A DNA stretch of 42,503 nucleotides from the NCBI GenBank assembly GCA_003162875.1, contig PLUT01000108.1, positions 2,215-44,717 on the forward strand, written 5' to 3'. The notes below the pieces were generated by a model that saw only the letters and a program-made list of their open reading frames with translations, was not told the origin of the DNA and ran no database searches. Position 1 is the first letter of the stretch. The number at the start of each line of letters is the position of its first letter. The position numbers and the translations under genes are program-made. Below, piece after piece: positions 7,845 to 16,342 of this stretch. Origin of the DNA: Granulicella sp. (GTDB lineage Bacteria > Acidobacteriota > Terriglobia > Terriglobales > Acidobacteriaceae).

Positions 7845-8540
7845 ATGAACGTTAAGTCAGTACTCGTCTCCGCCCTGGTTGCGGGAGCAATGACCACCGC
7901 AGGCATGGCCCAGACGGCAGCACCCCAGGCCCCAGCAACTCCAGCGGCGACAGAGCCCAAAGCTCCGCCCCCACCCCAGGCCTTTAATGCAAGGATTGCA
8001 ATTATCGAGTTTGATGAGGTGGCCGCCGCGACCAACGAGGGCCAGAAGGCCGCCGCGGACATGCAGAAGAAATACGAGCCGAAGCGGACAGAGTTGGAGA
8101 CAGCGCAGACAGAGATCGACTCGTTGACCAAGCAACTGCAAAACGCGCCGGCCAGCATGACCGACGAGGAGAAGGCTTCGCGCGCCAGAACGATCGACAC
8201 CAAGCAAAAGCAACTGCAGCGCGATGCCGATGATGCGCAGAGTTCGTTTGCCGCCGACATGCAGGAAGTGATCGCGAAGATCGAGCCGAAACTTGGGCCG
8301 GTGGTGATGAAGTATGTGCAGCAGAACGGATTCACCATGCTGCTGAACAATACAGGCCCGCCGCAACAGGGCGGACTGGGGTTCCTATGGGCCCCGGGAA
8401 CGGACATCTCGGCGGCAGTGGTCGACGCCTACAACGCCACCACTCCAGGGATTGCGGCACCGACAGCGTCGCGTCCGGCCGCTGCAAAACCGGCCGCTGC
8501 AAAGCCGGCGGTTCCGAAGCCGGCCGCCCCGAAGCAGTAA
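7845..8540 (+). CDS. OmpH/Skp-family periplasmic chaperone, copy 1
   Basis: Skp-like proteins hold unfolded outer-membrane proteins in the periplasm. The 231 residues start with a signal peptide (MNVKSVLVSALVAGAMTTAG, cleavage after MAQ) and an Ala/Pro linker. The OmpH core begins with ARIAIIEFDEVAAATNEGQK, continues through a long charged coiled coil (about residues 65-135), and ends with VVMKYVQQNGFTMLLNN, the typical C-terminal strand. A tail of PAAAKPA-type repeats follows. AAGGAG lies about 13 nt before the ATG, a wide spacing also seen in copy 2. The sigma-70 promoter at 7633 drives it, and copy 2 follows 114 bp downstream, so the two probably form one transcript. Confidence 0.9.
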   Translation: MNVKSVLVSALVAGAMTTAGMAQTAAPQAPATPAATEPKAPPPPQAFNARIAIIEFDEVAAATNEGQKAAADMQKKYEPKRTELETAQTEIDSLTKQLQNAPASMTDEEKASRARTIDTKQKQLQRDADDAQSSFAADMQEVIAKIEPKLGPVVMKYVQQNGFTMLLNNTGPPQQGGLGFLWAPGTDISAAVVDAYNATTPGIAAPTASRPAAAKPAAAKPAVPKPAAPKQ

Positions 8541-8654
8541 GGTTACTGAGCCGCTGAATCGAAATTTGGGAGAAAGAAGCGGACCGTTCCGTATTGCTGG
8601 TGCGGTCGCCAACGTCGAAGAATCCAACCATTCTCCAAGGAGCTTTACCACCGC

Positions 8655-9395
8655 ATGAATCACAAGTCACTACTTCTCGCCGCGTTCATCGCGGGTCTCC
8701 TCCCCTTAGCTGCAGTTGCGCAGGCAGCTCCTGCCGCACCTCAACCGGCGGCCGCGGCCGCACCAGCCGCACCAGCCGCATCCGCCCCGGCTGAACAACC
8801 TCCGCCCGCCCCGGCGGCTTATCCTGCCAAGATCGCGCTGATTGCCTTTGAGCAGGCTGTACTTCAGACCAATGAAGGCCAACAGACCCTGGCGGAAGTG
8901 CAGAAGAAGTACGTGGGGAAGAAGCAGCAGCTCGACGCCCTGGCCGCCGAGATCGATACGCTGAAGAAGCAGTTGCAGGCCGCGCCGGCGACGCTCTCCG
9001 ATGCGGAACGCGCCGCGCGTCTGAAGACCATCGACACCAAGGACAAACAGTACCAGCGCGATGCGGACGACGCTTCGACCGCCTACAACGCAGACGTTCA
9101 GGAGGCCCTGAGCAAGGTGATGCAGAAGGTGGATGTTGTGCTGAGGGCGTACGTCCAGAAGAACGGCTATACCCTGCTGCTCGATGTGGGCGGCCAGCAG
9201 AGCCCAGTCATGTGGACCTCGCCCAATCCCAATGCAGATATAACCGATGCAGTGATCGCGGCTTATAACGTTGCTTCCGGTGTGGCGCCACCGCCGCCGG
9301 CAGCGCCAACGCCGACTGCCGCACCGAAGCCGGCAGCCACCCAGCCGAAACCGCCGGCAACGCATACCCCAGCGACGAAGCCCCCCGCCAAGTAG
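8655..9395 (+). CDS. OmpH/Skp-family periplasmic chaperone, copy 2
   Basis: This 246-residue paralogue of the preceding gene has the same order of parts: signal peptide (MNHKSLLLAAFIAGLLPLAAVAQ), Ala/Pro linker, AKIALIAFEQAVLQTNEGQQ, coiled coil with the shared block RLKTIDTKDKQYQRDADDAS, VLRAYVQKNGYTLLLDV, and an Ala/Pro/Lys/Thr-rich tail. Even the initiation region resembles copy 1 (AAGGAG about 12 nt upstream and CAC-rich spacer), which points to a tandem duplication that included the translation start. The core equals the usual Skp length; the extra size comes from linker and tail. A strong terminator follows 19 bp after the stop. Confidence 0.9.
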   Translation: MNHKSLLLAAFIAGLLPLAAVAQAAPAAPQPAAAAAPAAPAASAPAEQPPPAPAAYPAKIALIAFEQAVLQTNEGQQTLAEVQKKYVGKKQQLDALAAEIDTLKKQLQAAPATLSDAERAARLKTIDTKDKQYQRDADDASTAYNADVQEALSKVMQKVDVVLRAYVQKNGYTLLLDVGGQQSPVMWTSPNPNADITDAVIAAYNVASGVAPPPPAAPTPTAAPKPAATQPKPPATHTPATKPPAK

Positions 9396-9414
9396 CGCAA
9401 GCCGCATTTCCAGT

Positions 9415-9443
9415 AAAGGAGGCCCAATTTGGGCCTCCTTTTT
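9415..9443 (+). terminator. Rho-independent terminator after the OmpH pair
   Basis: The arm AAAGGAGGCCC pairs with GGGCCTCCTTT across a short AATTT loop, ending in a T run (TTTTT within 9439-9443). It is the clearest terminator of the window. Confidence 0.92.
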
Positions 9444-9742
9444 GCGCTTGTCTGAAAAGTCTTATAGCAATTCCGAGTCCGTTTATTCCTGTGGAAAACT
9501 TTGTGGATTCCCGGAAGCGGAAAATTCACAAACCGGACAAAACGCCGCCAAGTCGACCGGAGCCGCATCTGCCCGGCCTTCCAAGTTGCATGTTTTCATG
9601 TGCTTGGAAGGGTTTTGCGAAAATTCACCGAATTCGTTGCAAGTGCCCTGCAACTACTGGAAATAAAAGGCTTTCCACAGGAACCGGAAATCGGCGGAAC
9701 GCATCCGGCTGCGGTTTGGCCGCATCCGGGTGAAAGCTCCGG
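9444..9742. other. Convergent spacer between OmpH pair and lepA
   Basis: No gene is seen. It holds a large hairpin: CCTTCCAAG (9577-9585) with CTTGGAAGG (9603-9611), and an inner CATG-TTTT-CATG extension. A smaller one, GTTGCA with TGCAAC, lies at about 9637-9655. Neither has the T run on the lepA strand that a canonical lepA terminator would need. Confidence 0.55.
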
Positions 9743-11545
9743 CTATTCTTCGCCAACCTTCAGGACAGCCAGAAAGGCCTCCTGCGGGATGTCGACTTTG
9801 CCGATGCGCTTCATCCGTTTCTTGCCTTCCTTCTGTTTTTCCAGCAGCTTGCGCTTGCGGCTGATGTCTCCGCCATAGCATTTGGCGATGACGTTCTTGC
9901 GGATGGCCGTGATCGTCTCGCGGGCAATCACCTTGGCGCCGATGGCGGCCTGGATGGCGACCTCGAACATCTGCCGGGGGATGAGCTGGCGCATCTTGGA
10001 GACCAGGGCACGGCCGCGGTCGTAGGCAAAGTCGCGGTGCACGATGATGGAGAGCGCGTCGACCGGCTCGCCGCCGATCAGGATATCGAGCTTCACCATG
10101 GGCGACACCCAGCTCCCGGAGAGGACGTAGTCGAGCGATGCGTAGCCGCGGGAGACTGACTTGAGGCGATCGTAAAAGTCGAGGACGATCTCGTTCAGCG
10201 GAAGCTCATAGGTAATCATGACACGGGTGGAAGTGACGTACTCGAAGTTCTTCTGGCGGCCGCGTTTTTCCTCAACCAGTTTCAGGATGCCGCCGACAAA
10301 CTCCTCGTTGGTGAGAATCTTCGCAGTGATGACCGGCTCCTCGATGCTCTCGATGTTGGAAGGATCGGGCCAGCGCGAGGGGTTGTCGACTTCCAGCACT
10401 GAGCCGTCCGTCATGGTGAGCTTGTAACGCACGCCCGGCGCAGTGATGATCAGGTCGAGGTCGTACTCGCGCTCCAACCGCTCCTGGATGATCTCCAGGT
10501 GCAGCAGGCCGAGGAAGCCACAGCGGAAGCCGAAGCCGAGGGCGACCGAGGACTCGGGCTCAAACGTGAAACTCGAATCGTTGAGGCGCAGTTTTTCCAG
10601 CGCATCGCGCAGCAACGCGTGCTCGTGGGTGTCGACCGTATAGAGTCCGGCGAAGACCATGCTCTTGATGTCTTCAAAGCCCGGCAGGGCTTCCGCGCAG
10701 GGGCGGGCAACGTCGGTGATGGTGTCGCCGACCTTGGTATCCGCGACGTTCTTGATGTTGGCGACGAAGAAGCCGACCTCGCCGGCCGAGAGTTCCGCGA
10801 GCGGGACGGGCTTGGGCGTCATGACGCCCATACTCTCCACGTCGAACGTCTTGCCGTTCGACATGATCTTGATCTTCATGCCCTGGCGCAGGCGCCCGTT
10901 GATGATGCGCGCGAGCACGATGACGCCGCGATAGGGGTCGAACCAGGAATCGAATATGAGCGCCTGTAGCGGCGCGTCCGCGTCTCCATGCGGCGGAGGC
11001 AGGCGATGCACGACCGCTTCCAGGATTTCGGCGACGCCTTCGCCAGTCTTTGCGGAGACGGCCAGAGCATCGTCGGCAGGCAGACCCACAGCCTTCTCGA
11101 TCATCTCGCGGGTGCGCTCGATGTCAGCCGAGGGCAGATCGATCTTGTTGATGACGGGAATGACCTCGAGCCCGTGGTTGATGGCGAGATAGGCGTTGGC
11201 CAGGGTCTGTGCCTCGACCCCCTGGGACGCGTCCACCACCAGCAGCGCGCCCTCGCAGGAAGCCAGCGAGCGCGACACCTCGTAGCTAAAGTCGACGTGG
11301 CCGGGGGTGTCGATCAGGTTGAGCTGGTAGGTTTCGCCGTCGTGCGCCTTGTAGATCATGCGCACGGTGTGGGCTTTGATGGTGATGCCGCGCTCGCGCT
11401 CCAGGTCCATGGCATCGAGCACCTGGGCCTGCATCTCGCGCGCGGTCAGCGAGCCGGTAAGCTCCAGCAATCGGTCGGAGAGCGTGGACTTGCCGTGGTC
11501 AATGTGCGCGATGATCGCGAAGTTGCGGATGTGGCCTGGATCCAT
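9743..11545 (-). CDS. lepA: Elongation factor 4 (LepA) GTPase
   Basis: LepA is a translational GTPase that binds ribosomes and acts under stress or in initiation and assembly. The 600 residues match the usual 599-600. The start [20 protein letters not shown] contains the G1 loop [13 protein letters not shown] (G3) and NKIDLP (G4) follow, then domains II and V and the LepA-specific C-terminus rich in Lys ([19 protein letters not shown]), ending in [15 protein letters not shown] seven codons upstream would give a longer form, but the ATG at 11545 matches the conserved family start. It is divergent from mltD, with a 231-bp gap. Confidence 0.97.
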   Translation of the reverse strand: MDPGHIRNFAIIAHIDHGKSTLSDRLLELTGSLTAREMQAQVLDAMDLERERGITIKAHTVRMIYKAHDGETYQLNLIDTPGHVDFSYEVSRSLASCEGALLVVDASQGVEAQTLANAYLAINHGLEVIPVINKIDLPSADIERTREMIEKAVGLPADDALAVSAKTGEGVAEILEAVVHRLPPPHGDADAPLQALIFDSWFDPYRGVIVLARIINGRLRQGMKIKIMSNGKTFDVESMGVMTPKPVPLAELSAGEVGFFVANIKNVADTKVGDTITDVARPCAEALPGFEDIKSMVFAGLYTVDTHEHALLRDALEKLRLNDSSFTFEPESSVALGFGFRCGFLGLLHLEIIQERLEREYDLDLIITAPGVRYKLTMTDGSVLEVDNPSRWPDPSNIESIEEPVITAKILTNEEFVGGILKLVEEKRGRQKNFEYVTSTRVMITYELPLNEIVLDFYDRLKSVSRGYASLDYVLSGSWVSPMVKLDILIGGEPVDALSIIVHRDFAYDRGRALVSKMRQLIPRQMFEVAIQAAIGAKVIARETITAIRKNVIAKCYGGDISRKRKLLEKQKEGKKRMKRIGKVDIPQEAFLAVLKVGEE

Positions 11546-11776
11546 GCGGAGTGAGAACTGCCTCAATCATCGATGCTATCACTGTGCCGCGGGGCGCCGG
11601 TGTCCGCGGACGCGACGCTGACGGCGTATCGAAGCAGTCGCGAAACGTCTTACAATGAGCAGGGCTGCCACCAGCGAATTGCGCGGGACGGCTGCGACCG
11701 CGCCTGCGCGGCAAGAATGAGCGGGATTGGAAAACCGGTGCGGCAAACGCAGGCGAATGAGGGGACCAGAGTATTG

Positions 11777-13642
11777 ATGAAGAAAGCCAGCGGGTGCAGC
11801 GCGAACCGGTTGCGGCGGTGGATGACGGCGATTGCGTGCCTGCCACTGGCGATGCTGACGGGCTGCCCGCAGCAGCAGGCGGGCGCCCCGGGCCGGAGCG
11901 CGCCACAGGCCACTGCGCCTGTGATGGCCGCTCCCGCGCCGGAGCCTCCGATTTCGGCGGCGGCACAAGCGCAGGCGGACGAGGCTGCGGCAAAGGCGCG
12001 CAAGACGCAGCGGCTGATCGGTCAGGTTGAAAGCGCTTACAACAGCGGCGTCAACAACTACCGCGGCGGACGGCTGGAGGCCGCGCGAGCCGACTTCGAT
12101 CTGGCAGTGGACACGATGTTGACCAGCGGGATGGATTTGAAGACCGACCCGCAGCTTTCCGATGAATTCGAGCACCTGCTGAATTCGATTAACTCGCTGG
12201 AGATGGCTGCACTCAAGCAGGGATCGGGATTCTCAGAGCCCATCGAAGCCGCGCCGCTCGATGCGGCCGATGAGGTGACTTTTCCGGCCAACCCGGAGTT
12301 GAAGGCGCAGGTTGCGGCGGAGTTGAAGACGACGCAATCGGACTTTCCCCTGGTGGTGAACGATTATGTCGCCGGATTCATCAACTACTTTTCGAACTCG
12401 AAGAAGGGCCACGCCACCCTGATGCACTCGCTGGCGCGCGCCGGCAAGTACAAGGAAATGATCCAGCGCGACCTCACCGATGCGGGTGTCCCGCAGGACC
12501 TGATCTATCTTGCCGTGGCGGAGTCGGGATTTCAGACGCAGGCGGTCAACCCGCATAGCGGCGCGGGCGGGATGTGGCAGTTCATGCCCTTCCAGGGTGC
12601 CTACGGGCTGGCGAGAAACGGATGGGTCGACGAGCGCTTCGATCCGGAGAAGTCGTCGCTCGCCTACGCCCGGTACATGAAATTCCTGTACGAGCAGTTC
12701 GGCGACTGGTACCTCGCGATGGCTGCATACAACTGGGGACCGGGGAATGTGCAGCGCGCGGTGATGCGAACGGGATACGCTGATTTTTGGGAGTTGTACA
12801 AGAGGAATTCGCTGCCAACGGCGACCAAGAACTATGTGCCCGGCATCATCGCCGCGATCATCATGGCGAAGAATCCACAGCAGTATGGTTTGGAAGGACT
12901 CGTCCCCGACCTGCCGGTGGTCTCCGACACCGTGAGCGTCGATTACCCGGTCGATCTGCGGCTGGTGGCGGATGTGACCGACGCTTCGCTGGGAGAGATT
13001 GTCGAGTTGAACCCAAGTCTGCTGCACATGACGACGCCGCAGGATACGGACTTCGATCTCCATCTTCCGCCGGGCACGCGCGATGTCTATCTCAAGCGCA
13101 TCAAGGATATTCCAGAAGACAAACGGACGAGCTGGCGCTTCCACGTGGTGCGCGCGGGCGAGACGCTGGACAACATTGCGAGCAGTTTTCATGATCGCCC
13201 TGCGGAGATTGCCATCGCCAATGGCCTCGCCCCCGACGCTTTGCTTAACGCAGGCGATGAGTTGGCGGTTCCGGTGGCGATTGCCCTGGCGATGCCGCAC
13301 CCGCTGCACTACATCACGCGAGTGGGAGATACGCTGGTTACGGTTGCCGACCGGTTCAATGTTTCAGTGGAAGACCTAAGGCGCTGGAACCATCTTTCGT
13401 CGAGCAAGATCCAGCCGCGCCGGTCGCTGTATGTTTCTCAGCCAATCCATCTCGCACCGGTGGCCCGCGGGCATTCGAAGAGTTCCCGCGCGAAAGCCGG
13501 TGCCAAGGCGAAACAGCCCGCCGCGCCTGCGAAGTCCGCAGCGAAGTTGTCTTCGCTAAAGACGACCGCAGCGAAGCCGCCATTGCGCGGCGCGGCGGCG
13601 AAGAAACCCCCTCGCTCGAAGCAACATGGCTCGACTCCGTGA
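11777..13642 (+). CDS. mltD: Membrane-bound lytic murein transglycosylase D with two LysM domains
   Basis: The enzyme cleaves the glycan strand of peptidoglycan, forming 1,6-anhydro ends. The 621-residue form begins with a lipoprotein signal (MKKASGCSANRLRRW, hydrophobic core, lipobox LTGC with Cys30). A disordered Ala/Pro stretch and a helical region lead to the SLT domain with AVAESGF (catalytic Glu249), GAGGMWQFMP, and AAYNWGPGNVQRA. Two LysM repeats follow, starting near residues 455 (FHVVRAGETL) and 511 (HYITRVGDTL), and the C-terminus is a Lys/Ala-rich tail of about 60 residues. The frame is open for 68 more codons upstream, but only the ATG at 11777 yields the lipoprotein signal. The basic tail resembles the histone-H1-like protein encoded next. 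Confidence 0.92.
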   Translation: MKKASGCSANRLRRWMTAIACLPLAMLTGCPQQQAGAPGRSAPQATAPVMAAPAPEPPISAAAQAQADEAAAKARKTQRLIGQVESAYNSGVNNYRGGRLEAARADFDLAVDTMLTSGMDLKTDPQLSDEFEHLLNSINSLEMAALKQGSGFSEPIEAAPLDAADEVTFPANPELKAQVAAELKTTQSDFPLVVNDYVAGFINYFSNSKKGHATLMHSLARAGKYKEMIQRDLTDAGVPQDLIYLAVAESGFQTQAVNPHSGAGGMWQFMPFQGAYGLARNGWVDERFDPEKSSLAYARYMKFLYEQFGDWYLAMAAYNWGPGNVQRAVMRTGYADFWELYKRNSLPTATKNYVPGIIAAIIMAKNPQQYGLEGLVPDLPVVSDTVSVDYPVDLRLVADVTDASLGEIVELNPSLLHMTTPQDTDFDLHLPPGTRDVYLKRIKDIPEDKRTSWRFHVVRAGETLDNIASSFHDRPAEIAIANGLAPDALLNAGDELAVPVAIALAMPHPLHYITRVGDTLVTVADRFNVSVEDLRRWNHLSSSKIQPRRSLYVSQPIHLAPVARGHSKSSRAKAGAKAKQPAAPAKSAAKLSSLKTTAAKPPLRGAAAKKPPRSKQHGSTP

Positions 13643-13814
13643 GGCGCGATAGCTGCCGCACTAGCTACCTCGGCAAAAAGAGTGCTTGCTATTGCTGGCG
13701 TGGAGTTGCATTCTGTTGCTAGAATCCGTGCCGTGATGCAATTGCTTTTTTCGTTGCAGCGAATTAACGTTCAGAGGTAGTATCGCGATCAAGTGCGATC
13801 AAGAGGATGCGACG

Positions 13815-14612
13815 ATGACGTTCAATGAGCATGGTGGATTCGACGGACTCGATGAGAACATCAGGACCTATTCGGCTGCAGCCAATGGTGACGACCCTGC
13901 GGATGGATATGGCAACAGCCCCTTCGACGATGATGAGGAAGAAGAGGAGGTCGTCGTGGCGATGACCTCGGATGACGACGAGGATCTCGATCAGCTGGAG
14001 GATGAAGTCGACGACCTGCTGCGAAGCGCGTCTCATATTGAGGCGGCAATCATCGTGGCGGCTCCGCCGTCGCCGGCAGCAGGCTATACGCCCGCGGCGA
14101 AGCCTTCGAAGGTTCCCGAGAAGAGCACTGCGCCTCCCGCGCCAAAGAAGGCTGCGAAGAAAGCGTCGCCCGCGAAGAAAGCTCCAGCGAAGAAGGTTCC
14201 TGCGAAGAAAGCAAAGAAGGCCAAGAAGAAGGTAGCGATTAAGGCGGTTGCCAAGAAGGCCGTCAAGAAAGTGGCCAGGAAGGCCGCCAAGAAAGTGGTC
14301 AGGAAGGCCGCCAAGAAAGTGGTCAGGAAGGCCGCCAAGAAGGTGGTCAAGAAGGTTGCCAGGAAGGCGGCCAAGAAAGCTGCCAAGAAAAAGACATTGA
14401 AATCTGCCGCGAAGAAGGCGAGTGCTCGGCGCGGCGGTAAGGCCGCTTTGAAGAAAGCGGTCGGCAAGAAGAGCACTTCAAGAAGCAAAAAACCCAATAC
14501 GAGAGGTACTACCTTGGCAACTAAGAAAGCAGCAAAGAAGGCAGTCAAGAAGGCAGTCAAGAAGGCCCCAGCAAAGAAGGCTGCAAAGAAAGTCGCGAAG
14601 AAGAAGAAGTAG
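13815..14612 (+). CDS. Bipolar acidic / histone H1-like Lys-Ala-rich protein
   Basis: This 265-residue protein is split by charge. Residues 1-75 are very acidic (FDDDEEEEE, SDDDEDLDQLEDEVDDLL). Residues from about 90 to the end consist of PAKKA, KKAAKK and RKAAKKVV repeats, like bacterial histone H1-like (Hc1/AlgP-type) DNA-binding tails. Such basic tails bind DNA or RNA non-specifically; the acidic head could shield the tail or recruit a partner, which is inference. A 24-bp minisatellite encodes part of the tail. AGAGGA lies 7 nt before the ATG, and upstream GCGATCAAG is repeated (13785-13793 and 13795-13803). A terminator follows 28 bp after the stop, so it is probably monocistronic. Confidence 0.82.
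   Translation: MTFNEHGGFDGLDENIRTYSAAANGDDPADGYGNSPFDDDEEEEEVVVAMTSDDDEDLDQLEDEVDDLLRSASHIEAAIIVAAPPSPAAGYTPAAKPSKVPEKSTAPPAPKKAAKKASPAKKAPAKKVPAKKAKKAKKKVAIKAVAKKAVKKVARKAAKKVVRKAAKKVVRKAAKKVVKKVARKAAKKAAKKKTLKSAAKKASARRGGKAALKKAVGKKSTSRSKKPNTRGTTLATKKAAKKAVKKAVKKAPAKKAAKKVAKKKK
14253..14372 (+). repeat. 24-bp minisatellite inside the histone-H1-like gene
   Basis: Five 24-bp units run in frame. The units at 14277 and 14301 are identical, and the one at 14325 differs by one base; all three encode RKAAKKVV. The flanking units at 14253 and 14349 are diverged. Copy number may vary between strains. Confidence 0.85.
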
Positions 14613-14640
14613 TCACCGGTAGCAACCAGGCAAGCAAAAG

Positions 14641-14675
14641 GGCCCGGACTCCTCTCGAGAGGTCCGGGCCTTTTT
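14641..14675 (+). terminator. Rho-independent terminator after the histone-H1-like gene
   Basis: GGCCCGGAC pairs with GTCCGGGCC, with an inner CTCTCGAGAG palindrome, followed by TTTTT at 14671-14675. It stands between convergent genes. Confidence 0.9.
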
Positions 14676-14689
14676 GCGTCTGCTCGCAG

Positions 14690-15262
14690 CTAGAACGGCT
14701 TGGGTTCTACCTTCTGATCTCCATTCAAGCCTGCGATGGCGGCGAGAACGTCGTCGCTGTGAGTGTTCGGGTTGACTCCGGTCCAGACTTTTACGATCTT
14801 GCCGGCGGGCGAGATGAGGAAAGTGTCGCGGTTCGCGAACTTGACGGGGCCCATCCCGGAGATCGGCACACCGTACGCGTCGATGACCTTGTGGTCGGGG
14901 TCGGCGAGCAGCTTGAAGGTGAGCGAGTCCTTGGTGCAGAAGGTCTTGTGGCTCTCGACGGTGTCGAGCGAGACGCCGAGGACGACGGCGTTGAGCGCGT
15001 TGAACTTGGGCAGGTCGCGCTGGAAGTTGTGCGCCTCAATGGTGCAGCCGGTGGTCATGTCCTTGGGATAGAAGTAGAGGACGACCCACTTGCCCTTGTA
15101 CTGCGAGAGCGACACCGACGCGTCTTCCTGCGAGGGCAGGCTGAAGTCAGGGGCGGTTACGCCCGCCGCGAGGATGTCGCCGGCAGCGTGCGCTCTAATC
15201 CCGGCGCCGCATGCGGCTACGATGCCGATGATGACTGCGATCCATACACCTTTGCGAACCAT
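14690..15262 (-). CDS. Exported peroxiredoxin, PrxQ/BCP type
   Basis: Thiol peroxidase of the AhpC/TSA-BCP group that should reduce hydroperoxides. The 190-residue form starts at the ATG preceded by AAGGAG with a 6-nt spacer; an ATG seven codons upstream lacks one. An N-terminal hydrophobic segment ends in VAAC (Cys18), so it may be a lipoprotein or a cleaved exported protein. The active site PKDMTTGC contains the PxxxTxxC motif with peroxidatic Cys73. The resolving Cys usual five residues later in E. coli BCP is His78. Instead Cys109 lies 36 residues on, the spacing of the helix-3 resolving Cys in PrxQ of Xylella. It is convergent with the histone-like gene and lies 102 bp after lpxI on the same strand. 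Confidence 0.9.
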   Translation of the reverse strand: MVRKGVWIAVIIGIVAACGAGIRAHAAGDILAAGVTAPDFSLPSQEDASVSLSQYKGKWVVLYFYPKDMTTGCTIEAHNFQRDLPKFNALNAVVLGVSLDTVESHKTFCTKDSLTFKLLADPDHKVIDAYGVPISGMGPVKFANRDTFLISPAGKIVKVWTGVNPNTHSDDVLAAIAGLNGDQKVEPKPF

Positions 15263-15364
15263 CGTCTTCTCCTTGTCGTCCAAAATGTGAGTTGTGGCGA
15301 ACTTTTGGCGGCCCGTTCACGCCTTCGCGTATGGCTATAGTACCCTTTCGCGCTTAAGCGCGTG

Positions 15365-16342
15365 TCACAGAGATGTCTCAGCGGATTCCGCAACGACGGC
15401 GATGCCGACGCGGTCGGCAGCCGCGATGATGGCCGCGGCGTCGAACAGCAGCGTTGCGCCGGCCTGGACGGCGAGGCAGGTGGCGCCCGCCCGCGCCATG
15501 GCTTCAATGGTCGCGACGCCGATGACGGGCACGTCGAAGCGCATGTCCTGGTTTGGCTTGGCCACTTTGACGACGGTGAGCGAGCGGCTGAGGGTGGAAG
15601 CCGGGTCATTCAGGCGGCGCATCAGCGCGCCGGCACGTTCGATGGTGGCGTCGGTGCCTTCCATGGCTTCGACGGCAACGCAGGCCTGCGCGGCGATGAC
15701 GACGGTTTGACCGAGATCGTACTTCGCCAGGGCACGAGCAACCGTCTGACCGTAGGCGATGTCGTTGCGCTCATCTTCGGTGGGCGCGCGCTGGGTGAGG
15801 ACGCCGGGTTTGGCCAGCAGCGGCTCGAGGTAGTGGGTGGAGGAGATGAGTTCGATGCCTTCGTCCGCGAGGACTTTGGCGACCGCGCCGAGCAGCATGT
15901 CGGTATTCCGCGTGCGCAGGTTGAGGAGCAGTTTTGCGAGGCACCAGTCGGGGCGGATGGAGGAGAATATCTGGGTGTGCTTGACCTGGCCGGCCATTAC
16001 GGCTCGGGTGACGCCTTCGGCCTGGAAGGTTTCGATGAGGCGGGAGAGTTCGCCGAGCGACAACCAGTGGACCTGGATGGAGGAGTCGGCGGCGGCGCGG
16101 GCGTCGATCTCGGGGTCGGTCTCTTCCTTGATGGCGGCAACGACGACCGAAAGACCGTGGGCGCGAGCGGCGTCGAGCAGCAGGAACGGGAAGCGCCCGT
16201 TGCCGGCGATGAGGCCCAGGCGTTTTGCGCTGTCCTCGACCGCCTCGCGGTGAGAGTTGCCGGGTTGTGGGGATGGTTCCGGGGGGGGGAGGGGGTGGTA
16301 CCCCCCTATGATCTTGCGGGGAACTGATTGAGAATCAGTCAT
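15365..16342 (-). CDS. lpxI: UDP-2,3-diacylglucosamine pyrophosphatase LpxI
   Basis: LpxI hydrolyses UDP-2,3-diacylglucosamine to lipid X in lipid A synthesis and replaces LpxH in many non-gammaproteobacteria. The family core begins with LGLIAGNGRFP at residue 42, then GQVKH, the ACVAVEAMEGTDATI block, VVKVAKPNQDMRFDVPVIG, and a C-terminal nucleotide-site region. The core length is normal. The first 40 residues (Pro-rich, encoded partly by a run of nine C on the coding strand) are not typical of the family and derive from repeat-like DNA. No other ATG, GTG or TTG in frame lies between that tract and the core, so either this start is used or the enzyme starts at a rare codon. Confidence 0.93.
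   Translation of the reverse strand: MTDSQSVPRKIIGGYHPLPPPEPSPQPGNSHREAVEDSAKRLGLIAGNGRFPFLLLDAARAHGLSVVVAAIKEETDPEIDARAAADSSIQVHWLSLGELSRLIETFQAEGVTRAVMAGQVKHTQIFSSIRPDWCLAKLLLNLRTRNTDMLLGAVAKVLADEGIELISSTHYLEPLLAKPGVLTQRAPTEDERNDIAYGQTVARALAKYDLGQTVVIAAQACVAVEAMEGTDATIERAGALMRRLNDPASTLSRSLTVVKVAKPNQDMRFDVPVIGVATIEAMARAGATCLAVQAGATLLFDAAAIIAAADRVGIAVVAESAETSL
16281..16306. repeat. G9 homopolymer and G5/C6 hairpin at the lpxI 5' end
   Basis: Nine G in a row (16281-16289), one A, then GGGGG-TGGTA-CCCCCC (16291-16306). The tract lies within the first 25 codons of lpxI. A one-base slip would shift the frame before the enzyme core. Confidence 0.85.

Noticed and set aside
11546-11566. TTG start seven codons upstream of the lepA ATG
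   Set aside because: The conserved LepA N-terminus begins at the ATG (MDPGHIRNF), and the extension adds nothing similar to the family.
13643-13814. Promoter before the histone-H1-like gene (TAGAAT near 13719)
   Set aside because: TAGAAT is a good -10 candidate, but no -35 match lies 16-18 bp upstream, so I did not list it.
14253-14372. Possible CRISPR array because of regular 24-bp units
   Set aside because: Units are contiguous without spacers and encode RKAAKKVV in frame. It is a coding minisatellite.
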